The notes below the pieces were generated by a model. The model ran no database searches. It had not been told where the DNA came from and worked only from the letters and a program-made list of their open reading frames with translations. Shown piece by piece: positions 43,853-52,675 of a DNA stretch of 64,000 nucleotides. The DNA lies in assembly GCF_001542875.1 (NCBI RefSeq), contig NZ_LMAF01000002.1, forward strand, positions 829,501 to 893,500, read 5' to 3'. Made by a program: the position numbers and the translations under genes. The DNA is from Erythrobacter sp. YT30. GTDB lineage: Bacteria; Pseudomonadota; Alphaproteobacteria; Sphingomonadales; Sphingomonadaceae. The first letter of the stretch is position 1. Each line of letters opens with the position of its first letter.

Positions 43853-44784
43853 CATGCATCCTTCTCCAGCTTTTCGAACTCATCGGCTTCCCGCAGGGGG
43901 TTATTCACCTCATCCACGTGGCCTTCGGGATCAATATGAATGAGCAGCTCCATATCCGGAAAATGCTCACACAAATCCGCTTCGACCCGTTCGATGATGT
44001 CGTGGGCCTCTTCAACGGTCATATCGGGCGGCACATCGACGTGAAACTGGACAAAATCGCGCGCTCCGCTGCTGCGTGTGCGCAGATCATGCAGACCTTC
44101 AAGCTCAGGATGTTTAGAGGCAAGCTCGACCAGTTTCTTGCGTTTCCCAATAGGCCATTCGCGGTCCATTAGCTGATCGATTGCCTTGCGCGCAGTGCCC
44201 CACGCACCCCAAACAAGCCATGCGGCAATGCCGATGCCAAACAGCGGATCAACACCGGTGAGCCCCAGATACTGGTCCAGCACCAGCGCGGCGATCACAG
44301 CTAGATTGAGCAGAAGGTCGGATTGGTAATGAACCTGATCAGCCTCAATCGCGACTGATCCTGTTTTGCTTACGACATGCCGCTGCCAGGCGATAAGCGC
44401 GAAAGTCGCGATGATGGCGATCACCGAAACGACAATGCCTTCAGCCGCTGCGACAGGCTGTGCTCCTTCGATCAAAGCCGTGAGGGCGCGAAAGGCGATA
44501 CCTGCCGCCGAAAGCGCAATCAGGATGACCTGGAACATCGCGGCGAGCGCTTCGGCCTTGCCGTGGCCAAACCGGTGCTTTTCATCCGCTGGCTGGGCGG
44601 CAATCCACACGGCTGTCAGAGTGGCGAGACTTGCCACCAAATCTAGCGCAGTGTCTGCAAGGCTCCCTAGCATCGCCGTTGAGCCAGTGCGGGCAGTTGC
44701 CCATAGCTTTAGACCGACAAGAAACAGCGCTGTCGTGATCGACGCAATCGCTGCGCTGCGGGTCAGGGCAGCGTTATCCCTCAC
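43852..44784 (-). CDS. Cation diffusion facilitator (CDF) transporter
   Basis: Inner-membrane metal/proton antiporter of 310 residues with about six membrane segments. The metal-site pattern is seen as SLADTALDLVASL in TM2 and HRFGHGKAEALA at the following loop. The C-terminal cytoplasmic domain includes VQFHVDVPPDMTVEEAHDII. Substrates of such FieF-like proteins are usually zinc, iron or cobalt. The start GTG overlaps the pdxH stop (GTGA), and the gene runs into the PhzF-like gene. Confidence 0.92.
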   Translation of the reverse strand: MRDNAALTRSAAIASITTALFLVGLKLWATARTGSTAMLGSLADTALDLVASLATLTAVWIAAQPADEKHRFGHGKAEALAAMFQVILIALSAAGIAFRALTALIEGAQPVAAAEGIVVSVIAIIATFALIAWQRHVVSKTGSVAIEADQVHYQSDLLLNLAVIAALVLDQYLGLTGVDPLFGIGIAAWLVWGAWGTARKAIDQLMDREWPIGKRKKLVELASKHPELEGLHDLRTRSSGARDFVQFHVDVPPDMTVEEAHDIIERVEADLCEHFPDMELLIHIDPEGHVDEVNNPLREADEFEKLEKDA

Positions 44785-45464
44785 GGATAAAGCAGCGTGT
44801 CAGACCAGGTTTCACCTGCACTGGCCCTTTTGAAGAGGCGTCGATCATGTAGGCGGTTGTCGCGGTCCATCCAAAACTCGATTGAGCGCGGATCGAGCGT
44901 GAAGCCGGTCCAATGCGCAGGCCGCGGCACTTCTCCAGCATCGGCATGCTCTTCCCATAGCGCTTTCACGCGATCGATATAGGTCTGGCGATCATCGAGC
45001 GGGCGGGACTGGTCTGAAGCGGCTGATCCCACCTGCGATTTGTACGGGCGCGAATGGAAGTAGGCATCGGCGCGCGCTTCATCGACTTCGATAAGAGGGC
45101 CTGAGACGCGGATTTGGCGGCGCAGGCTTTTCCAGTGGAACAGCAGGCTTGCTTGCCGGTTCGCTTTGATATCGTTCCCCTTACGACTGCCAAGATTGGT
45201 GAAGAAGGTGAACCCGCCAGCTTGAACGCCGTATTCGGACCCTTCGCTGGGACCATGCCCTTTCAACAGAACCATCCGCACTGAAGGCGCTCCAGTTGCA
45301 TCAGCCGTCGCCAATGCCATGGCGTTGGGATCGTTTGGCTCGCTCGCCTTTGCCTCGGCAAACCAGATATCAAACAGCGCAAACGGATCTGCACCGCTCG
45401 CAATCTGGCTGTCAGCAAGCTGGCTTTGATCAAGACTTTCAGGAAGGGCGTTCGTCGATGTCAT
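44781..45464 (-). CDS. pdxH: Pyridoxamine 5'-phosphate oxidase
   Basis: FMN-dependent oxidase of 227 residues making pyridoxal 5'-phosphate. The RMVLLKGHG and FFTNLGSRKGNDIKANRQAS segments bind FMN, and the C-terminal EFWMDRDNRLHDRRLFKR is the family signature. The ATG at 45464 is preferred over a frame extended to 45515. It is the first gene of an overlapping operon with the CDF transporter and PhzF-like genes. Confidence 0.95.
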   Translation of the reverse strand: MTSTNALPESLDQSQLADSQIASGADPFALFDIWFAEAKASEPNDPNAMALATADATGAPSVRMVLLKGHGPSEGSEYGVQAGGFTFFTNLGSRKGNDIKANRQASLLFHWKSLRRQIRVSGPLIEVDEARADAYFHSRPYKSQVGSAASDQSRPLDDRQTYIDRVKALWEEHADAGEVPRPAHWTGFTLDPRSIEFWMDRDNRLHDRRLFKRASAGETWSDTLLYP

Positions 45465-45586
45465 AATGCGGTTCCAATGGGTTGTTGGTAACCAAATAAT
45501 ACCTTGATCGCGCACGGCAACGGCAAACCCTTACCGTAAAAGCTTAAGGCCGCTTTCGTGCCAATGCGGGGCATTCGAACACGCCC

Positions 45587-45615
45587 CTTGCACAGGTTAA
45601 CCGTCTCACCTAGCT
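45587..45615 (+). promoter_or_regulatory. Possible heat-shock-type promoter of the DnaJ-like gene
   Basis: CTTG (45587-45590) is followed after 18 bases by CCTAGCT (45609-45615), similar to the alphaproteobacterial sigma-32 pattern CTTG-N17/18-CYTATNT but with one mismatch. It ends 11 bases before the ATG of a DnaJ-family gene, which is close for a transcription start. Confidence 0.25.
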
Positions 45616-45625
45616 AACACACATC

Positions 45626-46624
45626 ATGGCCGATCCATACCGAATCCTAGGGCTTGCCCGCAATGCCTCCGAAAAGGAGATCAAGAGCGCGTATCGCAAG
45701 CTTGCAAAAGAACTCCATCCGGATCGGAACAAGGATAGTCCGAAAGCAGCTGAGCGCTTTTCGGACGCGACAAAGGCCTATGATCTCTTAAGCGACAAGG
45801 ACAAGCGCGCTCAATTTGATCGCGGTGAAATCGACATCGATGGCAATCCGCTCAATCCCTTTGCCGGAATGGGGGCAGGCGCAGGACGCGGCGGTTACGC
45901 TGGCGGCGGCTTTGGCGGAGGCGGTTTTGGTGGTTCGCGCGGTGGATTTCGTGACAGCGAGTTCGGCGGCCAGCACCCCGATGACATGGACCTTGGCGAT
46001 CTGTTTGAAGGATTGTTTGGGGGCGGGCGGGGCCGCACAAAATCACCACCTCCCGGCAGCCGACGCGGATTTGGCCAACGGACACCCCCCCCACCGCCCA
46101 AAAAGGGCGCGGATATTCATTACAAGCTTTCGGTCCCGTTCGAAGATGCCGCCACTCTGCGCGATCAACGCATTACGCTCGCCGATGGCAAGGCGATCAA
46201 TCTGAAACTGCCGCGCGCGCTTGAAGAAGGCACGCAGATGCGCCTCAAGAATAAGGGGCACAGCGGGCCCGGCGGCAGCGGCGATGGCATTGTTGAGATC
46301 AACATTGCGCCCCATTCTTTTTACCGGCGCGATGGCGATCATATTCGCATGGATCTGCCAATCACTCTTGATGAAGCGGTGCGCGGAGCGAAAGTGAAAT
46401 GCCCGACGGTTGATGGCCCCGTTATGCTGACGATCAAGCCGGGCACCAATGGCGGCACAGTATTGCGTCTTGGGGGCAAAGGCTGGAGCAAGAAAGCCGC
46501 CGATAGCCGCGGGGATCAGCTCGTAACTCTGGAAATCCAGCTTCCTGAAGACCTTGAAGGGCTTGAAAAATTGTTGGGCGATTGGTCTGATCCTGCCAAA
46601 CCGCGGGAAACACTCGAACAGTAA
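45626..46624 (+). CDS. DnaJ-family co-chaperone (CbpA-like, no zinc finger)
   Basis: Protein of 332 residues. The N-terminal J domain contains the HPD tripeptide that stimulates DnaK ATPase ([10 protein letters not shown], about residues 28-37). A long glycine/phenylalanine-rich region follows (about 75-120), then a proline run encoded by an eight-C tract (46085-46092), then a DnaJ C-terminal substrate-binding domain. The CxxCxGxG zinc repeats of true DnaJ are missing, which makes it CbpA/type II. A YihY gene follows after 36 bp. Confidence 0.92.
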   Translation: MADPYRILGLARNASEKEIKSAYRKLAKELHPDRNKDSPKAAERFSDATKAYDLLSDKDKRAQFDRGEIDIDGNPLNPFAGMGAGAGRGGYAGGGFGGGGFGGSRGGFRDSEFGGQHPDDMDLGDLFEGLFGGGRGRTKSPPPGSRRGFGQRTPPPPPKKGADIHYKLSVPFEDAATLRDQRITLADGKAINLKLPRALEEGTQMRLKNKGHSGPGGSGDGIVEINIAPHSFYRRDGDHIRMDLPITLDEAVRGAKVKCPTVDGPVMLTIKPGTNGGTVLRLGGKGWSKKAADSRGDQLVTLEIQLPEDLEGLEKLLGDWSDPAKPRETLEQ

Positions 46625-46660
46625 CAGTTCACTCCCGATGCTAAGGGGGAGCCTCGCCGA

Positions 46661-47680
46661 ATGGCAGCACACCAAGAAGCTGCAATGGAATTGCATTCCC
46701 GCTCGCTCTCTCCAGAGGCGCGGCGGATGCGGGCGCGGGCTCGGCGCAGGGACATGGCAGCTTTAGGGCTGCTTGAAGGGCAGAACCAAACCACTGATAC
46801 TGGCGGTCTTCAATCAATCTTGCGTTGGATTGGCCCTGGAACGCGCCCTTTTGAAGTCGTGCGCCGAACCGTTGTTGGCACTTATCAGGACGGCTTTATC
46901 CATGCGGGCAACCTCGCCTATCTGGCGATGCTTGCGATATTCCCGTTCTTTATCTTTGCCGGCGCGCTGTTCCAATTGATCGGCGAAGTGCAGGAGCGCG
47001 CGATGGTGATCGAAACTGTGCTCATGGCGATGCCGCCCACGGTGCGCGGAGTAATCGGACCAGTAGCCAATGATGTGATTGATGCGCGCAGCGGGTGGGT
47101 GTTGTGGTTCGGCGCAGCTGCCGCATTGTGGTCTGTCTCAAGCCTGATCGAAACCATACGCGACGTGCTGCGCAGAGCCTATGGCACCAAGGCGGAACAA
47201 GCGTTCTGGAAGTACCGCCTCGCATCTGCAGGTCTTATTATTGGTGCAGTGCTATTGATGCTGTTGTCGTTCTTTGCTCAAGTCGTGCTGAGCACCGCGC
47301 AAGAATTCATCGCGACCGCCATGCCCCAATTAGGCGAGCTCATCGGCACGCTGCAAATCTCGCGCATCGTCCCCGCATTTGGCCTGTTCGGATCGCTCTA
47401 CCTTCTCTTTTACACGCTGACGCCGTCGCAATATCGCAGGAAAGCATATCCCAAATGGCCCGGGGCGCTCTTCACTGCCTTATGGTGGGTTGGCGTCACG
47501 ACCGCTTTGCCTCAAATTTTGAGCGGGTTTTTCACTTACAGCCTGACCTATGGCAGTCTTGCAGGTATCATCATCGCGCTCTTGTTTTTCTGGCTTGTCG
47601 GGCTGGGTCTCGTTATCGGCGCTGAATTGAATGCGGCTCTTGCAGAGCCTGAGAACATGGAAGACCCGGACACAGCCTAG
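46661..47680 (+). CDS. YihY/BrkB family inner-membrane protein
   Basis: Membrane protein of 339 residues with about six hydrophobic segments. Family-typical stretches are GNLAYLAMLAIFPFFIFAGA and the YRRKAYPKWPGALFTALWW region. The N-terminal 60 residues are basic and cytoplasmic. Although once called ribonuclease BN or virulence factor BrkB, the family's function is uncertain. The ATG at 46661 has AAGGGGGAG upstream; an ATG eight codons later is possible. Confidence 0.9.
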   Translation: MAAHQEAAMELHSRSLSPEARRMRARARRRDMAALGLLEGQNQTTDTGGLQSILRWIGPGTRPFEVVRRTVVGTYQDGFIHAGNLAYLAMLAIFPFFIFAGALFQLIGEVQERAMVIETVLMAMPPTVRGVIGPVANDVIDARSGWVLWFGAAAALWSVSSLIETIRDVLRRAYGTKAEQAFWKYRLASAGLIIGAVLLMLLSFFAQVVLSTAQEFIATAMPQLGELIGTLQISRIVPAFGLFGSLYLLFYTLTPSQYRRKAYPKWPGALFTALWWVGVTTALPQILSGFFTYSLTYGSLAGIIIALLFFWLVGLGLVIGAELNAALAEPENMEDPDTA

Positions 47681-47720
47681 CGCTCACCGCAAGGCGGACG
47701 GACAAAGGAGATACGACGCC

Positions 47721-48527
47721 ATGACCAAACTGATGGCAGGCAAACGCGGCCTCATCATGGGGCTTGCCAACGACAAGTCTCTGGCATGGGGCATTGCCAA
47801 GCAGCTCGCAGAACACGGGGCAGAGCTGGCATTTTCGTATCAAGGAGATGCTCTGGCTAAACGCGTGAAGCCGCTTGCAGAACAATTGGGCAGCGATTTC
47901 ACCTTCGAGTGCGATGTTAGCGATATGAGCTCGCTTGATGCGGCATTTGCCACTCTCAAGGAGCGGTGGGACACACTCGACTTCGTCGTTCACGCAATCG
48001 GATTTTCGGACAAGTCGGAATTGCGCGGCAAGTATGTAGACACCAGCCTCGACAACTTCCTGATGACGATGAATATCTCGGCTTATTCGCTCGTGGCGGT
48101 GACAAAACGTGCGGCGGAAATGATGCCGGAGACGGGTGGAAGCATCCTTACGCTCACCTATTATGGCGCAGAAAAGGTAATGCCGCACTACAACGTGATG
48201 GGTGTAGCCAAGGCCGCGCTGGAAACCAGCGTTCGCTATCTCGCCAATGATCTGGGGCCAGCAGGCATTCGAGTGAACGCGATCAGCGCGGGGCCGGTAA
48301 AGACACTGGCCGCGAGCGGCATCGGGGATTTCCGCTACATCCTCAAATGGAACGAACTCAACACCCCTCTGCGCCGGACAGTAACACTGGACGATGTCGG
48401 CGGATCGGGCCTGTATTTCCTGTCAGACCTATCATCAGGCGTGACAGGCGAAATTCACCATGTCGATGCAGGGTATCACACAGTAGGCATGAAACAGGCG
48501 GATGCGCCTGACATTGGGCTGGTTTAG
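47721..48527 (+). CDS. fabI: Enoyl-[acyl-carrier-protein] reductase
   Basis: NADH-dependent enzyme of 268 residues for the last step of fatty acid elongation. The N-terminal GLANDKSLAWGIAKQ nucleotide-binding motif and the catalytic Y-x6-K pattern (YNVMGVAK) are clear. AAAGGAG precedes the ATG at 47721. The end faces the exopolysaccharide operon convergently with only 11 bp between. Confidence 0.95.
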   Translation: MTKLMAGKRGLIMGLANDKSLAWGIAKQLAEHGAELAFSYQGDALAKRVKPLAEQLGSDFTFECDVSDMSSLDAAFATLKERWDTLDFVVHAIGFSDKSELRGKYVDTSLDNFLMTMNISAYSLVAVTKRAAEMMPETGGSILTLTYYGAEKVMPHYNVMGVAKAALETSVRYLANDLGPAGIRVNAISAGPVKTLAASGIGDFRYILKWNELNTPLRRTVTLDDVGGSGLYFLSDLSSGVTGEIHHVDAGYHTVGMKQADAPDIGLV

Positions 48528-48538
48528 TATGCTCTCAG

Positions 48539-49738
48539 CTACTTGTCCCGCTTTACTTCGATGCGGGAGAGTTCCAGCCGAAGTGTCGGCTCACCTCTTA
48601 GAGAGCGTGCGCGTATCTGTAACAAGGCTGGGCTGCAAGCATCTGGAGCGGCTTCCAGTCGGAAAATATTTCCACCGGTTTTCAACGCTTTATCAAACAA
48701 TGGAGCATCGTTCACACCACATTTCAGAAGCAAGCGTAAGCTCTCAGATCTAGGGCTTCCACGAGATTGAACGTTTGTCCGAATCGTAAATGAACTAGAT
48801 GGTAAAGTTATGACCCGCTCCGCCACAACTCCACCCTGACCAGACCTTACGAAGACCTCGAGAAACTCACCATCTTGGCTCGCCTGCGAGCGAAAGTCCC
48901 TATCATCTGCGAACCGCCACTCGAACGGAATAAAGTCCGAAGCCCAGTCTAACTTTCCGTCCGCTCCAATGGGTCCGGATGTGGATTTGAGATTCGCGTA
49001 TAAAGCTCTTGCCGTAGACAACTCACCTTGCGCCGCCAGTCCCGCAATTAGAATGCGGTCTGCTTCATCATTCTCAATTGGAATCTCGTTTCTTATCTTA
49101 GCCAGATTAGAACGAAGCTCAGGCACCCTGACTGCAAAGCTAAGGAACCGGTCATGCCACTCTGCGTCCCCATTAAGGATCGATGGAAAAGCATCGAGAG
49201 CCTCATCAATTGCCAGAGCTTCACCAAGAATTGGAAAAAATTCAGTATCACGGTCAGGATTGACCCGAAACATCTCATCAAGGGTTCCCAAAACACTGTC
49301 GTAAGCTTGATCATCCAAGTGTTTCTCCAACACGAATCCCTGCAACGCCAAGTCACGGCGATTCAGACGGTTCGCTCGGGCGAGAATTGAATTTCGGATC
49401 TCGCGATCAGATTGCGCGGCAGCCAAAATTGCATAGGCCTTCGGGGTTAATGGCTCTTTTGCCTGGGCTATCAAAGCTAGGTTTCTGGATTCCCGTGCTG
49501 CCTCTCTCAATCCTCGTCCCTTCGCTGCCTCGGACTGAAAGATACGGAATGCCCGTTGCTCATCTGCGAGTCCATTCATCGGGAAAAGAGCAACGGACTG
49601 TTCAGGCGCTTTCCGCGTGGCAATGCTGCTATAAGCTTGCACTGCCAAGCCGAGCCCTAAGGCAACACAGGCTACCGCTTGGAAAATCTTTGAAAATGTA
49701 GATGTGTTTTTCAAATTTCGCCCGATCAAAACCTGCAA
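48539..49738 (-). CDS. Membrane-anchored protein of unknown function in exopolysaccharide operon
   Basis: Protein of about 399 residues with one N-terminal membrane segment (IFQAVACVALGLGLAVQAYS, residues about 19-38) and a large periplasmic part. The first half (about 60-230) is alpha-helical with alanine/leucine spacing like TPR-type repeats; the second half is strand-rich. I recognise no named family. It lies 14 bp after the Wzc-like gene and is the last gene of that operon. The apparent start is TTG; a second TTG three codons later, with AGG upstream, is also possible. A role in assembly or export of the polymer is inferred only from position. Confidence 0.7.
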   Translation of the reverse strand: MQVLIGRNLKNTSTFSKIFQAVACVALGLGLAVQAYSSIATRKAPEQSVALFPMNGLADEQRAFRIFQSEAAKGRGLREAARESRNLALIAQAKEPLTPKAYAILAAAQSDREIRNSILARANRLNRRDLALQGFVLEKHLDDQAYDSVLGTLDEMFRVNPDRDTEFFPILGEALAIDEALDAFPSILNGDAEWHDRFLSFAVRVPELRSNLAKIRNEIPIENDEADRILIAGLAAQGELSTARALYANLKSTSGPIGADGKLDWASDFIPFEWRFADDRDFRSQASQDGEFLEVFVRSGQGGVVAERVITLPSSSFTIRTNVQSRGSPRSESLRLLLKCGVNDAPLFDKALKTGGNIFRLEAAPDACSPALLQIRARSLRGEPTLRLELSRIEVKRDK

Positions 49739-49752
49739 AGCCTAGATTACAC

Positions 49753-51909
49753 TCACGATGTTGCCATCTCTGGGGCGTCGTCTTCAGGTGTGGTCCCGTA
49801 ACCATACCCATACCCATAGCCATAGCCATACTCCGCGCTCCGTTCATCGAGCTTAGTAAGAACTACTCCATAAATTGGAGTACCAGACCGCTTGAGCCTA
49901 TTCATAGACGTTTCGATGATTCTTGCCTTAATGCGATCGGCTTCCACAACGTACACAATGCCGTCCGCGGCACGAGCGGTTTCCACAGCATCAGCTAGCG
50001 ACAGCAAAGGTGCGCAGTCGATCACGATTTGATCGTATTCGCCCCGAACACTGTCCACGAGTTCAGAGAGCCGAGGTTTGGACAACAAATCGGCCGGATT
50101 CGGCGGTCGATGGCCGATCGGAATATAGTCAAAGCCCAAATCGACTATCGGTATAACTTCATCGGACAATTTGGATGCGGGATTGGTCAGGAGTGCTGCC
50201 AGGCCACCGCTCGTGTGGTTCCCCAATTCGAGAGTCTTCACGAGCTTCGAGTTGCGCAAGTCAGCGTCGATCAACAAAGTGCGCTTACCGAGTTGCGCAA
50301 AACTTGTTGCCAGTGCTGTTGCAGACATACTTTTGCCTTCCGCCGGCACAGTGGATGTGAGCAAAATAACCTGTGGAGCACCTTGAGGCGTAAGGAAAAC
50401 AAGGTTGGTGCGGAGTGATCTATACGCTTCACTAATTTCTGACGATCGCTGGTTCAGTGTGTCTGCGAGACGATCAAATTGCGCCATTGGTATTCCACCA
50501 AGAACAGGCACTCCGAGTTTACTAGTTGCGTCCTGAGCAGTTCGAATCGCTTGGCTGAGCGTGACACGTAGATAAACAAGTGCTGATGCCAAAAGAATAC
50601 CGAAGACAATCCCTGCCAGGAGGTTCCGCAATAACGATGGCGAATATGGCAAGGCTGGAATCTCAGCTTGATCGATCAATGTAATATTATTCTGCCCTGC
50701 ACCAGACGCTTCAAGCTCTTTCAATCGCTGCAACAAAGCTTCGTAAAGCTCACGATTAGTATCAACTTCTCGTTTCAATATCCCATATTGGATACCCTGA
50801 TTCTGTTGCACGAGAAATGATCGCTTCGCGTCCTCTAATTGTGCTGCCAAGTTTTTTTCGCGCATCTCAGCGGAACGAAGGGCTGCCCTCGCTTCTGCAG
50901 AGCGTGACGATCTGAGAGAGTTTACCTCCGATTGTTTTTGTTGCACCTCTGGATAGTCTGGCCCGAACGTTTCCTCCAGCACGGACAACTCAGCTTCGGC
51001 TATTGCCAATTGCGTTACCACCCGGTTGTCGGCTGTGCTATTTGACACATTTCCGGCGGCAACTGCTGCCTGAGCCTCCACCCTGTCTGTTTTCGCTTTC
51101 GCAAGCGCTCTGTTGATTGCATTCAGATCTGCAGCCTGAAGAGTTTGCGTAGCTGTACCAGATCCTTCAGCTGAAGCTTGAGATTCTAAAACAAGAATTT
51201 CATTCGCATTTGCATAGTCGACCAATTCCTGTTCACTTCGCGAGAGTGTCTCTCGCAACTCTTCAATTTGATCGCGTAAAAACTCTCGCGCCTCAATGTT
51301 TGTACCAAATCTCTTTTCGTAATTTGCCGCGATAAACTCTTCGGCCCACAAATCGGCTATGCGGGCCGAAAGGCCCGGAGAAGGGCTCGAAAAAGCGACA
51401 TCGATCAGGCTGGATTGTGTTATTGGTTCGACACTAAGCTGCTCGAGCAATAGCCCTTCCAAAGCAAACACTGTTAATGGCTCGTCGCTTTCGTCGAGAG
51501 CGAACACCTCAAGAAATTCTTCATCTCGAGAGAGATTGCCAGCTTCCAAGACCCGTGACGCCATAAACCGGGATTCCAAAAGCTCATATTGGGTATTCAG
51601 GTATTGAAGTTCAGAGACCTGATTTTGCGTTTCAAGCGGATCAAGCGCCGTCACATTTGCCGCAACTTGTGACACCTCGATCCTTGCGCTCGATCGAAAC
51701 TGAGGTGTGGCGAGTAGCGTAGCAATCAGAGCAACGAGAATGCAGACTATGACTATCCCGCCGAGCCAGAACTTTAGTATTTTAGCTTCGGTAAAATATC
51801 GATCAAGGTCCAGTACGAATGAACTCCGGTCTTCATCCATTTTGACTTCAGTCCCGGTCTCGACGCCAGAGTGATTTTCGAATGAACGGGGATTTGCCTC
51901 AGAATTCAA
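49753..51909 (-). CDS. Polysaccharide co-polymerase with tyrosine autokinase domain (Wzc/GumC-like)
   Basis: Inner-membrane protein of 718 residues controlling polymer length and export. Two membrane segments (about residues 48-70 and near 435-455) flank a long periplasmic coiled-coil part. The C-terminal BY-kinase has Walker A STVPAEGKSMSATAL, Walker A' LLIDADLRNSKL and Walker B QIVIDCAPL. It ends with a tyrosine cluster of six Tyr-Gly pairs, the likely autophosphorylation sites. The start appears to be TTG overlapping the wza-like stop (TTGA); an ATG 23 codons later is possible. Confidence 0.93.
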   Translation of the reverse strand: MNSEANPRSFENHSGVETGTEVKMDEDRSSFVLDLDRYFTEAKILKFWLGGIVIVCILVALIATLLATPQFRSSARIEVSQVAANVTALDPLETQNQVSELQYLNTQYELLESRFMASRVLEAGNLSRDEEFLEVFALDESDEPLTVFALEGLLLEQLSVEPITQSSLIDVAFSSPSPGLSARIADLWAEEFIAANYEKRFGTNIEAREFLRDQIEELRETLSRSEQELVDYANANEILVLESQASAEGSGTATQTLQAADLNAINRALAKAKTDRVEAQAAVAAGNVSNSTADNRVVTQLAIAEAELSVLEETFGPDYPEVQQKQSEVNSLRSSRSAEARAALRSAEMREKNLAAQLEDAKRSFLVQQNQGIQYGILKREVDTNRELYEALLQRLKELEASGAGQNNITLIDQAEIPALPYSPSLLRNLLAGIVFGILLASALVYLRVTLSQAIRTAQDATSKLGVPVLGGIPMAQFDRLADTLNQRSSEISEAYRSLRTNLVFLTPQGAPQVILLTSTVPAEGKSMSATALATSFAQLGKRTLLIDADLRNSKLVKTLELGNHTSGGLAALLTNPASKLSDEVIPIVDLGFDYIPIGHRPPNPADLLSKPRLSELVDSVRGEYDQIVIDCAPLLSLADAVETARAADGIVYVVEADRIKARIIETSMNRLKRSGTPIYGVVLTKLDERSAEYGYGYGYGYGYGTTPEDDAPEMATS
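49795..49830 (-). repeat. Six tandem Tyr-Gly codon pairs in the Wzc-like tail
   Basis: A 36-base array of six hexanucleotide units (TATGGC, TATGGG, TATGGT, TACGGG) encodes alternating tyrosine and glycine at the kinase C-terminus. The unit identity is high enough for replication slippage, which would change the number of phosphorylatable tyrosines without breaking the frame. Confidence 0.8.
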
Positions 51910-52631
51910 CGTCCGACCCTATCTAACAAAATAACGGCAGAGCTGAGAATTGGTGCAAACTGCAAAATGTTATCCAATCTTCTCGCACCTGGTGAATCCC
52001 CCACCATAACAATGTCATTTGGATACAATAGCGGGTCGTCATAGTTTCCGCGCTGAATTGCCCCTAGATTGTAGACACCGATGTACTTTTGGCCAGCCAC
52101 TGTCCGCATCACCAATACGTCATCAAGTTTGGCGTATTCAGCAAGGCCTTCAGCCTGATTGACCACACGAAGTAAGGTCGGGCGACCAATCGCCGAATAA
52201 GATCCAGGTTTCCTCACTTGCCCTCCTACCGAAATCGAAGGTGACGGAAACTCGCTGGGAATTACTCTCACTTGCGGCTCGATGATATAGCGCCCACGCA
52301 ATCCATCAGCGATCAGATCAGCTGCATCACTTGGAGATTTTTCACTCAAGTCGATTATTCCCAATAGGGGGAAGCCAATTTCTCCATTCTCATTGGTAAG
52401 AAATTCGCCAGAGAGGTTTTCGGCCCCCACGACCTCAATTTCCAATACCTCTTGCGGGCCAATGGTATAGAAAATCTCATTTCGAGGCTCTGGCAGCGCT
52501 TCTAATTTGGTTAACTCGATCTCAGGTGCCGAACCAATCGTTCGGTCTGTTGCACAAGAGGACAAAGCCGCAAAACATGGTAAAGCTGCCAGCGCAAAGA
52601 CCGCGCGCGTGTTAAGGAGTATCTTTGACAT
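51906..52631 (-). CDS. Polysaccharide export lipoprotein (Wza-like)
   Basis: Outer-membrane export protein of 241 residues. The lipoprotein signal ends with LSSCATD (lipobox LSSC). The Poly_export domain begins FYTIGPQEVLEIEV, and an SLBB-type region contains ISVGGQVRKPGSYSAIGR. It is shorter than E. coli Wza, as in GumB-like proteins. ATG at 52631 is chosen because the signal peptide begins there; in-frame starts at 52649 and 52679 exist. It lies 44 bp after the polymerase/ligase gene and overlaps the Wzc-like gene. Confidence 0.9.
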   Translation of the reverse strand: MSKILLNTRAVFALAALPCFAALSSCATDRTIGSAPEIELTKLEALPEPRNEIFYTIGPQEVLEIEVVGAENLSGEFLTNENGEIGFPLLGIIDLSEKSPSDAADLIADGLRGRYIIEPQVRVIPSEFPSPSISVGGQVRKPGSYSAIGRPTLLRVVNQAEGLAEYAKLDDVLVMRTVAGQKYIGVYNLGAIQRGNYDDPLLYPNDIVMVGDSPGARRLDNILQFAPILSSAVILLDRVGR

Positions 52632-52675
52632 TTCTCGTTCCAATGGCATCGCGATCAATTGAATCCAAGCGTCAA

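Noticed and set aside
49795..49830. Short tandem array as a CRISPR or mobile repeat
   Set aside because: Units are only six bases without spacers and lie in frame within a kinase gene.
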